A stretch of DNA of 64,000 bases from PALSA-1006 sp964571195 (GCA_964571195.1 CAZNAD010000008.1:19604-83603); one strand, 5' to 3'; shown: positions 8,450-17,340, numbered from the stretch's first letter. The notes: a model not told the origin generated them from the sequence alone. Numbers and translations: made by a program.

Positions 8450-9388
8450 ATGAGCTACAACATTCTCGTCACCGGCGGTGCAGGCTATCTCGGATCCACC
8501 ATGGTTCCCGATCTTCTTGCGGCGGGCCACAAAGTGACCGTGCTGGACAACTTCATGTTCAAGCAAACCAGCTTAAACCATGTTTGCAACAACCCCAACT
8601 TCTCCATCGTCAAGGGCGACATCCGCATTGAAAGCGTGATGGCTCCGTTGCTGAAGAAAGCCGACATCGTGATTCCTTTGGCCGCTCTGGTTGGGGCGCC
8701 GTTGTGCAATCTGGATCCTATCGGTGCGACTACCATCAATCATGATGCGATCACGCTAATGATCAAGTTGTTGTCGAAAGAACAGGTCGTGCTGATGCCG
8801 ACTACCAACAGCGCCTATGGCACCGGTGACGAAAATAATTTCTGTACCGAAGAATCTCCCTTGCGCCCAATTTCCCAATACGCTATCGAAAAAGTCGGTA
8901 TCGAAAAAGAACTGATGCAGCGCGAGAATGCGATCAGCTTCCGCTTGGCTACTGTGTTTGGTATGTCGCCACGCATGCGAATTGATTTGCTGGTGAACGA
9001 CTTTACTTACCGTGCGGTTAATGATCGCTTCGTTGTGCTCTTTGAAAGTTATTTTAAGCGTAACTACGTGCATGTACGTGATGTTTCTCGCGTCTTCCAG
9101 CATGCCATCATGAACTTTGACAAGATGAAAGGGCAGATTTATAACGTCGGTCTGTCGGAGGCGAATGTGTCGAAGAAAGAACTATGCGAAGTCATTCAGA
9201 AGCAAGTTCCAAACTTTGTGTTCCTGGATTCCCCGGTGGGCAAAGATCCAGATCAACGCAACTACATCGTGTCTAATGCCAAGATCGAAGCTACGGGATT
9301 CAAGACATCGATGACTTTGGATGCCGGTATTGCTGAGCTGATCAAGGGTTACACCATGATCAAGAACACTCAATACGGTAACGTATAA
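8450..9388 (+). CDS. NAD-dependent epimerase/dehydratase family SDR
   Basis: A 312-residue extended SDR with TGGAGYLGS as NAD(P) loop, a TTNSAYG active-site strand and the Y-x3-K pair in YAIEKVGIEK. A clear AGGAAAGG ribosome site precedes the ATG. It resembles epimerase/reductases acting on nucleotide sugars, but I do not recognise a specific product. Its position after the dehydratase, transketolase and heptose genes suggests it reduces or epimerises the keto-sugar intermediate. A rho-independent terminator follows, ending the first transcription block. Confidence 0.7.
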   Translation: MSYNILVTGGAGYLGSTMVPDLLAAGHKVTVLDNFMFKQTSLNHVCNNPNFSIVKGDIRIESVMAPLLKKADIVIPLAALVGAPLCNLDPIGATTINHDAITLMIKLLSKEQVVLMPTTNSAYGTGDENNFCTEESPLRPISQYAIEKVGIEKELMQRENAISFRLATVFGMSPRMRIDLLVNDFTYRAVNDRFVVLFESYFKRNYVHVRDVSRVFQHAIMNFDKMKGQIYNVGLSEANVSKKELCEVIQKQVPNFVFLDSPVGKDPDQRNYIVSNAKIEATGFKTSMTLDAGIAELIKGYTMIKNTQYGNV

Positions 9389-9436
9389 AGTAAATTCGCG
9401 CCGTGCGTGCAACGTGCGGCGCTACAGATTCCAGAA

Positions 9437-9477
9437 CTTATCCTGTATGCGGCAGTTGTGCATGCAGGATAAGTTTT
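9437..9477 (+). terminator. Rho-independent terminator after the heptose/SDR block
   Basis: A 14-base stem (arm 9437-9450 CTTATCCTGTATGC, arm 9460-9473, pairing throughout with one G.U) encloses a 9-base loop and is followed by TTTT. It lies 48 bases after the SDR stop and before the oxidase gene, so it would separate the two transcription blocks. Confidence 0.7.
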
Positions 9478-9535
9478 AATATTTTCAGATATGGCCTGTA
9501 GTCCTGTAGCTTGGGACAAGTGGGAAGAGGATGAA

Positions 9536-10741
9536 ATGAACGGATCGACTGATTACCTCATTGTGGGCGGCGGTATCGTCGGCTTGACGGTGGCGCGCGA
9601 GCTACGCAAGCGCCATCCTGCGGCAAGTATCACCGTGCTGGAGAAAGAAGCGGCACTGGGCAAGCATGCCAGTGGGCGCAACAGCGGTGTATTGCACAGC
9701 GGTATTTACTACGATAGCAGCACCCTGAAAGCCAAGGTGTGTGCGGAGGGGGCCCGGCGTATGAAAGCCTTTGCGGCGGAGCACGGCATCAACTGCAAGC
9801 ATTCCGGCAAGGTCATTGTCGCCACCTCCGAGCAAGATATGCCAGTCATTGAGCGCCTACTGAAGAATGCGCGAGAGAACGGTATCCGCGCCGAACGACT
9901 TGATGCGGATGCGGTGCGTAAGATTGAGCCGTATGCGGCCGTTTACAAGGAAGGTATCCATTGCCCGGACACTGCCGTGATAGACAGTAAAGCGGTGCTG
10001 GCTAAGCTGCGAGAACTGCTCACGGCCTCCGGCGTAAAAATTATTCTGAATGCTGGCGTGACGGATGTCGACGTGACGGCACGCAAGGTTAGTACCCCGG
10101 TCGGTGATTTCAGCTACGGCTATCTGTTTAATTGCGCGGGTGCGTCCGCCGACAAAGTGGCCAAGTATTACGGTTTGGGATTGGACTACACACTGGTGCC
10201 GTTCAAGGGGATCTATTTCACGCTGCGTCCCGAACGTGCGCATCTGGTGAATGCAAATATCTACCCGGTGCCCGATATTAACCAGCCTTTCTTAGGCGTA
10301 CACCTGACCCGTGTCGCCAGCGGTGAGGTATACGCTGGGCCGACGGCGATACCGGCGTTGGGGCGCGAGAACTACGGCATCCTGCAGGGTGCACAGCTTG
10401 GCGAATCATTGCATGTGGGCCTGGAAATCACCCGGATGTATATTGCTAACCATCAGAACTTCCGCAAATTGGTGCATACCGAACTGGGCAAGTACCGAAA
10501 GAAAAATTTCTTTGCCGCAGTGCGCAAACTGATGCCCGAGCTGACATCTGACGATCTCGTGCACAGCAACAAGGTCGGTATTCGTCCGCAGCTGATCAAT
10601 GTACGCGAAAAGAAACTGGAGATGGACTACGTCATCGAAAAGTCCCCGGATTCGCTGCATGTGTTGAATGCAATCTCTCCAGCATTCACCAGCTCACTCG
10701 CTTTCGCCGAGTGGATCGTCGATCAGGCTCAAGCCGCGTAA
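9536..10741 (+). CDS. lhgO: L-2-hydroxyglutarate oxidase-like FAD-dependent oxidoreductase
   Basis: A 401-residue FAD oxidoreductase of the DAO/LhgO family. It starts with the dinucleotide-binding YLIVGGGIVGLTVARELRKR and then carries GRNSGVLHSGIYY, a hallmark of L-2-hydroxyglutarate oxidase (YgaF/LhgO). I chose the ATG at 9536, with AAGAGG just upstream, because the family starts here; an ATG 45 bases earlier would add an unlikely tail. LhgO oxidises L-2-hydroxyglutarate to 2-oxoglutarate. Lying among sugar genes, it could act on another hydroxy acid or sugar acid. It is followed 6 bases later by the Nudix gene. Confidence 0.75.
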   Translation: MNGSTDYLIVGGGIVGLTVARELRKRHPAASITVLEKEAALGKHASGRNSGVLHSGIYYDSSTLKAKVCAEGARRMKAFAAEHGINCKHSGKVIVATSEQDMPVIERLLKNARENGIRAERLDADAVRKIEPYAAVYKEGIHCPDTAVIDSKAVLAKLRELLTASGVKIILNAGVTDVDVTARKVSTPVGDFSYGYLFNCAGASADKVAKYYGLGLDYTLVPFKGIYFTLRPERAHLVNANIYPVPDINQPFLGVHLTRVASGEVYAGPTAIPALGRENYGILQGAQLGESLHVGLEITRMYIANHQNFRKLVHTELGKYRKKNFFAAVRKLMPELTSDDLVHSNKVGIRPQLINVREKKLEMDYVIEKSPDSLHVLNAISPAFTSSLAFAEWIVDQAQAA

Positions 10742-10747
10742 TAAATC

Positions 10748-11356
10748 ATGACGGCGGGCAAGCCAAATGCGCAGGAGGTGGTGTTGCCCATCGAGGTGAA
10801 ATCCAGGCGTCTGGCATGTGAGAACAGCAAGTTCTTTGTCTATTTCGACCATGTGGTCGATCCGGCAGGCGACGAAGTCAAAAACTATCTGGTGGTCTCG
10901 CCTAAACACACGGGGGCGAATCTGGTGACCGGAGTGGCTATTCTTCCGGTCGTCGATGGACGGATTGGTTTGATACGCATCTACCGTCCGGCGATACGCG
11001 ATTATTCATGGGAGATACCACACGGCTTTGTCGACGAGGGCGAAAGCGATCCCTCTTCCGCGCTGCGCGAGTTGCTGGAGGAAACCGGTTTGAGTGTCGC
11101 GCAGCAAGATTTCTTGTCGATGGGCTACATCACGCCGGATACCGGTGTGCTGGCCGCGCGGGTACATATGTTTTTGGCCGAAGCCGGTCGGGTCACACAA
11201 GCGGTACAGCGTGAGCTGGGCTTGCGCGAGTTCTGCTTTTTCTCCGTGCAGGAGTTTGAGGGAATGATCATGCGTTCGGAAATACAGGACACGTTCACGC
11301 TGGCGGCTTGGTGTAAATACCGACTGCTGAAAACTATGGGAGTGCCCCGTGCGTAA
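10748..11356 (+). CDS. Nudix hydrolase (ADP-ribose pyrophosphatase-like)
   Basis: A 202-residue protein with a complete Nudix box at residues 93-115: Gly, five residues, Glu, seven residues, then RELLEETGL. Such enzymes hydrolyse nucleoside diphosphates linked to another group, including nucleotide sugars. The overall length and the placement of the box resemble the ADP-ribose/GDP-mannose pyrophosphatase group. Its end overlaps the GTG of gmhB by 8 bases, so it is probably cotranscribed with it. The in vivo substrate is unknown; a sugar-nucleotide of this locus is possible. Confidence 0.75.
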   Translation: MTAGKPNAQEVVLPIEVKSRRLACENSKFFVYFDHVVDPAGDEVKNYLVVSPKHTGANLVTGVAILPVVDGRIGLIRIYRPAIRDYSWEIPHGFVDEGESDPSSALRELLEETGLSVAQQDFLSMGYITPDTGVLAARVHMFLAEAGRVTQAVQRELGLREFCFFSVQEFEGMIMRSEIQDTFTLAAWCKYRLLKTMGVPRA

Positions 11357-11894
11357 GGCGGTTTTTCTAGACAGAGATGGCACTCTGAATGTAGACAAGG
11401 GTTACGTTCACCGTGTGGAAGAATGGGAATGGATACCCGGTGCAATCGACGCACTCTGTGCCTTAAAGCAGGCCGGATTTCTGCTGGTCGTCGTGACCAA
11501 TCAAGCTGGGATTGCACGCGGCTATTACGATAAAAACGACATGGCTGTATTGCATGCCGCTATCAACGAGGAATTGCAGCAGCATGGTGCCATGATAGAT
11601 GGCTTCTATTACTGCCCGCATCATCCTGAATTTGGCGAGGTGCTTGAATGTGAATGCCGTAAACCGATGCCCGGTATGATCTTGCAGGCGCAGCAGGACT
11701 TCGGTATTGACTTGGCATGCTCTTGGTTGGTGGGCGACAAGGTGAGCGACACGCAGGCTGGTGTCGCGGCGGGTGTGAGATCGATACTGGTACAGACGGG
11801 GTACGGGAGCATCGAACGCACCTTATTGGGAGCCGCCGATATTTGTGTCGCCGATATTGCAGCTGCGAGCCGTTATATCATTTCTCATGCATGA
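11349..11894 (+). CDS. gmhB: D-glycero-D-manno-heptose 1,7-bisphosphate 7-phosphatase
   Basis: A 181-residue HAD phosphatase of the HisB-N/GmhB type. The nucleophile and acid/base aspartates are D8 and D10 in FLDRDGTLN. The zinc loop is visible as C89, a His at 91-92, C101 and C103 (CPHH...CEC). GmhB removes the 7-phosphate before nucleotide transfer. The GTG start overlaps the upstream Nudix gene by 8 bases. It completes the four-enzyme GDP-heptose set in this cluster. Confidence 0.87.
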   Translation: MRKAVFLDRDGTLNVDKGYVHRVEEWEWIPGAIDALCALKQAGFLLVVVTNQAGIARGYYDKNDMAVLHAAINEELQQHGAMIDGFYYCPHHPEFGEVLECECRKPMPGMILQAQQDFGIDLACSWLVGDKVSDTQAGVAAGVRSILVQTGYGSIERTLLGAADICVADIAAASRYIISHA

Positions 11895-11935
11895 ATAAAC
11901 GGATTAAAATGTACCTTTAATTTAGGAAGAATGCC

Positions 11936-14296
11936 TTGATATATCTAACCTCAGTCACTGTCATCGTTTGCCTGTTGCTTGTCGTCACAACTTTGGGGCG
12001 ACGCATCGCTGATCTTCTTCCCGGCCAATTCAGAAATACTGTCGGCTTCTACGTTGCCCCGTTGTTGGGTCTGGCGGCGCTTATACTGATCACGACGATA
12101 TACGGCTGGATGTCTCCGTTTAAAACCACCGTATCGCTTGCGCTTGCCGTGGCAGTCATTCTTGTGGGCATTAAATTCGAAAAGCAGCGGGGGGAGCTGT
12201 TCCGAGACTGGATGATCGTTTCCGCATTCGCCGTCATCGCTACGATACCTATCCTTGCGCCAGCCATTCGTTTTGATTCTTTTAACCCATTTAACGATTC
12301 ATTTACCTACCTCGTGCATGGTCAATGGTTGCAATCCCACGCCTTCTCTGAGGTGGCGCGCGGATCTGGATTTTATCCGGCGGAAACTCAAGTGGTGCTC
12401 TATCAGGGGGCGGGACACCGTATGGGCGGTTCTTTCTTTCTTGGTTTTGTGCAGTCGCTGTTCCATCTCGAATGGTCGTATTACGCTTATATGGCGACCG
12501 TCGGAGTGGTATTTGCTTTAGGTAGTCTCGCATTGGGCGGAATTATTCAACAAGTAATTCCGGTTTCGCGGGCTGTTGCTCTTACGCTGAGCACGTTGCC
12601 GGCGTTCACGGTAAACGGATTCGTCTTCGGAGCGCAGTACGGGTTCTTTCCCCAATCGTTTGGCTTGGCTTTCGCGGCAGGACTCGCTTGTCTGATTCCC
12701 GGTCTCATGGCTCACACCTTGAATGAGAAACCGAGCTGGTCAAAACAGTTTCTTTATTTGTTGCCTCTGTCGTTGTGTTGTTCCGTCCTGCTGATTACCT
12801 ATAACGATATGTTCCCGGTGCTGGGTGCGGGCATTGGCTTATTTATTTTGCTGATCGGTTGGATGCATTGGGGCGAGAAGAGTCGCATCCTCATCGCGGT
12901 GACGATATTTGCTGTTCAAGTGATGTCCATCGTCAACGTCGAAGGTGTGCGCATCATCAGGAACTTCGTGCACACTCTCTTGGGGGCGGCATCGGGTGCC
13001 GTGCATTTCGGCTGGCCGGTGTTATGGTCTCCCGTGCAGTTTGTGGCGCATTCTTTTGGTATGAAGTCGCCGTTTGACAGTAATGTGTTTTTGGTCGATC
13101 GGTTATTTAGCACCTGGGTCTTTCCGCTGATATTGATTGGCATCGTGTGGATCTTGGTCAAGATGTTGCGCGCAAAACCAAGGAATCTCACCGTGGTGCT
13201 CTTGCTTTGCATCAATGTGATTTTTTGGTTGGCATTTTTGAAATTTAGGTATGCCTCGGCGGGTTTGGAAGGCGAGGTTGGTAATACTTTTCTGCAATTC
13301 AAATTGGCGAAATGGCTCGCTCCTTTCAATCTGGCCCTACTGGGGATTAGCATCGCATGGTTATGGGTAAACGGTGGTAAGTATGCTCGTATCAGCAAGA
13401 TCGCCGTGCTGACCGGACTAGTTGCTGGAGCGGCTATACATTTTGTCATTGTTGCACAAATGTTTACTCTGCAGATGCAAGACGAAATGATGCAAAAACG
13501 CTCCCCTTTCAATGTGCTGTTGGACTTGCGCTCTAGGGTTTCCAGTATTCCGAAAGATCAAATCATCTATCTTGGCATCCCAAACGAGCATCACAAGATC
13601 ACGCAAATGGTGGCATATGCACTATATGACCGGAAGTTGGCCGGAAAGTATGAAGACGGTTACTTGCGTGGTTCCATTCCAGAGGGGGAACGAGATATGA
13701 CCATGGATAAAGCTGACTGGTTGATTCAGCTAAAACCGTCAAGTACGGCGGAAGAAAATCCTTTGGATCGTGTTGGGCCGTTCCTGATTCGTCGCGCGCC
13801 CTTCTCATTCTACAATTTGGAGTCGGTTGTGAGTGCTTATGGCACAGAAACGGGGGGCGGGAAAACCTGGAACTGGGTAAAGGAGTTTATCGAATACAAA
13901 TTTAGTCATATCGGAAAAGCAAGCAAGACGAAAGTGAAATTTCAGTATCTACTTGCCGGAGATCCCCGTACTTTGGCGGTAGAGGTGAATACCAAAGCGG
14001 GGAAACGTCTAGCCTCCTTTGCTGTGCGGATGACTGGCGGTTGGGGGGAGTTCGAAAGCCCTGTTATAGAAACGAACTCGGAAGATGTCGTTATCCGTAT
14101 AACTGCGGACGGAAAGCCGATCCGACTTTCTGCGGGTGATTCCCGTGAGACAAAATTCATGATTCAGAACCTTTCTTTCGGTGTGATCCCTCTAGATGCG
14201 CTCAATGACGAAACTCATCCAAGTACGGTCGAGCAATATGACCGGCGTGCGGAGCGTCGGCTAAAAGTATTAAAAGAGATAATAGGCGGGGCTTAG
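11936..14296 (+). CDS. Large polytopic membrane protein, possible GT-C-type glycosyltransferase
   Basis: A 786-residue protein with roughly a dozen hydrophobic segments over residues 1-525 and a soluble C-terminal domain of about 260 residues. A first-loop acidic residue is present in FNPFNDSFTYLVHGQW, a placement often seen in GT-C transferases, but no diagnostic motif is certain. The start is a TTG with AGGAAGA 5 bases upstream; the nearby ATG at 11931 is out of frame and stops at once. It is 12 bases from the following SGNH gene, so the two are probably cotranscribed. The function is not recognised beyond a likely role in glycan assembly. Confidence 0.55.
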   Translation: MIYLTSVTVIVCLLLVVTTLGRRIADLLPGQFRNTVGFYVAPLLGLAALILITTIYGWMSPFKTTVSLALAVAVILVGIKFEKQRGELFRDWMIVSAFAVIATIPILAPAIRFDSFNPFNDSFTYLVHGQWLQSHAFSEVARGSGFYPAETQVVLYQGAGHRMGGSFFLGFVQSLFHLEWSYYAYMATVGVVFALGSLALGGIIQQVIPVSRAVALTLSTLPAFTVNGFVFGAQYGFFPQSFGLAFAAGLACLIPGLMAHTLNEKPSWSKQFLYLLPLSLCCSVLLITYNDMFPVLGAGIGLFILLIGWMHWGEKSRILIAVTIFAVQVMSIVNVEGVRIIRNFVHTLLGAASGAVHFGWPVLWSPVQFVAHSFGMKSPFDSNVFLVDRLFSTWVFPLILIGIVWILVKMLRAKPRNLTVVLLLCINVIFWLAFLKFRYASAGLEGEVGNTFLQFKLAKWLAPFNLALLGISIAWLWVNGGKYARISKIAVLTGLVAGAAIHFVIVAQMFTLQMQDEMMQKRSPFNVLLDLRSRVSSIPKDQIIYLGIPNEHHKITQMVAYALYDRKLAGKYEDGYLRGSIPEGERDMTMDKADWLIQLKPSSTAEENPLDRVGPFLIRRAPFSFYNLESVVSAYGTETGGGKTWNWVKEFIEYKFSHIGKASKTKVKFQYLLAGDPRTLAVEVNTKAGKRLASFAVRMTGGWGEFESPVIETNSEDVVIRITADGKPIRLSAGDSRETKFMIQNLSFGVIPLDALNDETHPSTVEQYDRRAERRLKVLKEIIGGA

Positions 14297-14308
14297 GACA
14301 GGTCGAAT

Positions 14309-16873
14309 ATGGGGCGGGCCATTTATCGCTGGATGCTTGCCGCGTCTATCATGCTCTTGTTTTTGGGGGGCCTTGCGGGGGGGGGGCATCACGCGATACA
14401 GGAAAATACGCAAGCGCTTGCGAAACCCATCCAGCTCTGGCGTGGAGTTATCAACCGCGAATGGCAGCCCTTCCTAGAGCAGCGTTTTATGATGCATATT
14501 CATGGGTTGCGTGCCTTTCTTATCCTCTCTTACAATGAGGCGCGGCATAGGCTGTTTCCCTCGCGCCCCAATGCTGGGTATGTTTGGACTCCAGAGCTCG
14601 GATACTATCCCGTAGATTCCATCCGGCGCTTGAATCAAGATGTTTTGCGTCATGATGTTATCGAGCAGCACTATCAGCGTGCCGCACGCCGGTTAAGAAT
14701 TTTGCAAGAAATACTCAGTCATCATGGCGTTACCATGATAGTGGTGGCACCTCCGCCCAAAGCAAGAATTTATCCTGAATATATCGCCCGCTATCTGATT
14801 GTTCCATCTGCTTCCATCATGAACCAAGCCATCTCCTATGGCGATGTGTTGGAAAAAAACGGGGTCAACGTTCTCAATGTGCAGCGAGCATTCTTAGAGG
14901 GAAAATCCTCCTCCCCATGGGCATTTTTCGCAACAACCGGCTTTCATTGGAATTTCTGGGCAGCATGTACGGAGACTGATGCTATCCTAAGAAGAGTCGA
15001 GACTTTGACTCAGCACTCATTTTTCAAGGTTGATTGTTCTGATGTCGAATATGGCAGATCAAAAGGCGCAGATGCGGATATCGCGGCGATCTTGAATATA
15101 TTTTCCACGCAAAAGGTAATCGGTGAGACTCCCTTTCCGAGATTCGTCCAGAGGGGAGTGGACTCAGGTTATGCTCCGAAGATGATTATTATCGGGGATA
15201 GTTTCTCTGATCAAATTTTACACTCGCTATTGAATTCCTTGCCGGAAATGCGTTGGGAGCCAAGTTGGTTGATAAGATACGACGGTTTCAGTTCGCGACA
15301 AACATTCGGGATGGATGGCGGAATAAAGTCTCAGACTGCATTGCAACATAACGAAGCGTTATCGGAGATTTTGACGAAGGAGATTCTGGTTATTGAGGTG
15401 TCTGACGGAGTCACATATCGTGAGGCTGCACAACTCGATAGTATGGAGCACGGTGCAACACGGACGCTGCTGGGAGAATTCTTAAAAAGAGGCATGCACA
15501 CTCTGGATGATTTCTTGACGAGTGGATGGCGTTCGACTGGCAAGAAGCAATGGCGAACCACAGGCTCAATAGCGAGCTTTGCGATATCGCCATCTGCCAA
15601 TGGTGATATCACAGAGCTGGTTTTAGATGTAGAGTCTCAACGTCCGTACGGGGTATCGTCGCGCCGTGTTGATGTGTTACTTGATGGCATGCCAATAGGT
15701 CAGGCTTCCTTGGCTCCGGGGCGTGGCACTGTAAAATTGACGCTACCCAGCGTGAGCCAATGGCAAGACGCCTTGGTGTCAGAGGTTTCGTTGCGAGATC
15801 CCTCTGGTCACCCTCTTGATTTGATATTGCATGCGGTTCGCAACGGTGGTCTTGGTGCTGAATTTAGAAGTGTGCAACAAGCTGCTGCCAATATGGCATC
15901 GACAAAAAAGAAAGCTGATCATACTGGCTTCCCCAGCATCAATCTGATGAAAAATGTGATTGATGAAGAAATATCTGTAACAGGATTGAGCGACATTGAA
16001 AGCAATGATAAAGGTAGTTGGCGGTGGGCTACCGGCCCGGTGACTCGCCTTAAGTTTTACGTTGACCCATCTTTGTCCGAAGCGGCGCGTTATGCGCTAT
16101 TCAGACTTGCGTTAAAGAATGGAGTATCTATTCCTGGGCAAGCGGTGACTATCAAGCTAAATGATAAGGAGATACACCGTTTCTCATCATCCGAAATTGC
16201 TAGTCGCGAATTGATCGATGCAGACATGGCATTGTTGCTTAGCAAGGGAATGAATGTTTTAGAGCTGGGCTATTCAGATTGGAATCATGGGAGTAAGGAT
16301 TATTCTCCAGACCCAAGAAAACTTGCAGTCGTGGTGATGGATTTTTCTCTTGCGTCATATCCGGCGGGCCAAAAATTCCCCAATAAAGGTGGATTGCTAG
16401 CCTTGCGCGAACCGCCAGCTTCCCCGCAAAAATGGCCTGTCGATTTATTTGCCAAAGAAATTCGTGCCGACATTGAAGTGATCGGTCTGAGTGATTTGGA
16501 AAGTAATGCCACGGATAGTTGGCGATGGGCTACCGGACCTTCAACACGTATAAAATTTTTCGTGAACCCGGACATGCCTGAGTCGGCCCGGCAACTGCTA
16601 CTGAAATTTGCTTTTAAAAATGGAGTGCCCATTCCCGATCAGTCCGTGGATATTCTTCTCAATGGTAGGGTGATTCATCGCTTCTCTGCAAAAGAGATCG
16701 GTGTGCAAAAAATGGTCGAAGCTGATTTGGCAATCAGTGCTGAAAAAGGCAACAATGTGCTGGAATTTCGTTACCTAGATTGTAATCACTGCAAAAAGAA
16801 CTACGGCTCGAATGATCCTCGTAAGCTTGCGGTAGTGGTTACGCGCCTATCGCTTTCGGATACACGGCGGTAA
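14309..16873 (+). CDS. AlgX/AlgJ-like SGNH-family protein with two tandem C-terminal beta modules
   Basis: An 854-residue protein with an N-terminal signal anchor (about residues 8-27). A domain resembling AlgJ/AlgX-type O-acetylation proteins follows: the GDS block is at 296-298 (IIGDSFSDQ) and a His in the TGFHWNFW motif is at 213. After a linker domain (about 400-530) come two near-identical modules of about 127 residues, at 555-681 and 722-849. Each starts GLSD(I/L)ES and ends DPRKLAVVV. With the MBOAT gene downstream this suggests periplasmic O-acylation of a polysaccharide. The tandem modules are probably carbohydrate-binding or interaction domains; that is inference. Confidence 0.65.
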   Translation: MGRAIYRWMLAASIMLLFLGGLAGGGHHAIQENTQALAKPIQLWRGVINREWQPFLEQRFMMHIHGLRAFLILSYNEARHRLFPSRPNAGYVWTPELGYYPVDSIRRLNQDVLRHDVIEQHYQRAARRLRILQEILSHHGVTMIVVAPPPKARIYPEYIARYLIVPSASIMNQAISYGDVLEKNGVNVLNVQRAFLEGKSSSPWAFFATTGFHWNFWAACTETDAILRRVETLTQHSFFKVDCSDVEYGRSKGADADIAAILNIFSTQKVIGETPFPRFVQRGVDSGYAPKMIIIGDSFSDQILHSLLNSLPEMRWEPSWLIRYDGFSSRQTFGMDGGIKSQTALQHNEALSEILTKEILVIEVSDGVTYREAAQLDSMEHGATRTLLGEFLKRGMHTLDDFLTSGWRSTGKKQWRTTGSIASFAISPSANGDITELVLDVESQRPYGVSSRRVDVLLDGMPIGQASLAPGRGTVKLTLPSVSQWQDALVSEVSLRDPSGHPLDLILHAVRNGGLGAEFRSVQQAAANMASTKKKADHTGFPSINLMKNVIDEEISVTGLSDIESNDKGSWRWATGPVTRLKFYVDPSLSEAARYALFRLALKNGVSIPGQAVTIKLNDKEIHRFSSSEIASRELIDADMALLLSKGMNVLELGYSDWNHGSKDYSPDPRKLAVVVMDFSLASYPAGQKFPNKGGLLALREPPASPQKWPVDLFAKEIRADIEVIGLSDLESNATDSWRWATGPSTRIKFFVNPDMPESARQLLLKFAFKNGVPIPDQSVDILLNGRVIHRFSAKEIGVQKMVEADLAISAEKGNNVLEFRYLDCNHCKKNYGSNDPRKLAVVVTRLSLSDTRR
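15971..16351 (+). repeat. Tandem C-terminal module, copy 1 (in-frame protein repeat)
   Basis: Encodes residues 555-681 of the SGNH protein. It shares with copy 2 the start GLSD-x-ESN, the WRWATGP block, a KNGV-x-IP block and the DPRKLAVVV end, with a similar internal length. Confidence 0.8.
16472..16855 (+). repeat. Tandem C-terminal module, copy 2 (in-frame protein repeat)
   Basis: Encodes residues 722-849 of the same protein, separated from copy 1 by a linker of about 40 residues. The protein similarity is clear while the DNA has diverged, so the duplication is old. Its end (DPRKLAVVVTRLSL) resembles the D-x-R-x-LG-x-(A/V)L end of the disrupted module at 16881-17335. Confidence 0.8.
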
Positions 16874-16880
16874 TTTATCT

Positions 16881-17335
16881 TTGTGGGAATGGCCAATGCG
16901 GTTGCGCACACAACGGGGGAGAACATTGAGGGATGTTGTATTGTTTTTGACCCACAGGGAGCGGGTTACTGTTCCGAAGTTTCTAAAGGGATTATTTGGG
17001 GGCGCGAAAGTTATCCCAGTTTTGTGTCAGGCTATATGGCGATTTTCGGTAGAGAGCTGTGCGGGCGCTTCTGCATATGTGGTGGGGAAGCAGATCAAGG
17101 TAATCGTGGGAGAAAATCAAACAGAATTTCAAGTCGACAAAAAGTCGGCTTCCGATATTGTTATTCCCTCCATTACGGGGGGGAGGAAAAGATTATGTCT
17201 ATCAGATTTCCCAAAATAATGTCCCCGGCAGAACAGGGGAGGGGCGGAGATACGCGTCACTTGGGTTTGGCGTTGGTCTCTTTGCAGATAGAAGATCAAG
17301 AGCGGGTTGACACTCGGGCTACTACACAGAGATAA
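16881..17335 (+). pseudogene. Frame-disrupted relic of a beta-sandwich module like those in the upstream gene
   Basis: This stretch holds no single convincing gene. Frame A (from 16881) reads GKQIKVIVGENQTEF and ends ..DFPK followed by TAA at 17217. Frame B (one base back) continues FPKIMSPAEQGRGGDTRHLG and LALVSLQIE until 17335. Joined, they give the SPAE-x-G-x-GxDxRxLG-x-AL-x-S-L signature seen at the end of polysaccharide-associated beta modules. The switch lies between a run of seven G (17177-17183) and a C-CCA-AAA heptamer (17210-17216). A decayed module, a sequencing indel or programmed -1 frameshifting are all possible. Upstream of about 17050 nothing is recognisable. A good GGGAGG ribosome site precedes an ATG at 17195 in frame B. 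Confidence 0.5.
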
Positions 17336-17340
17336 AACGC

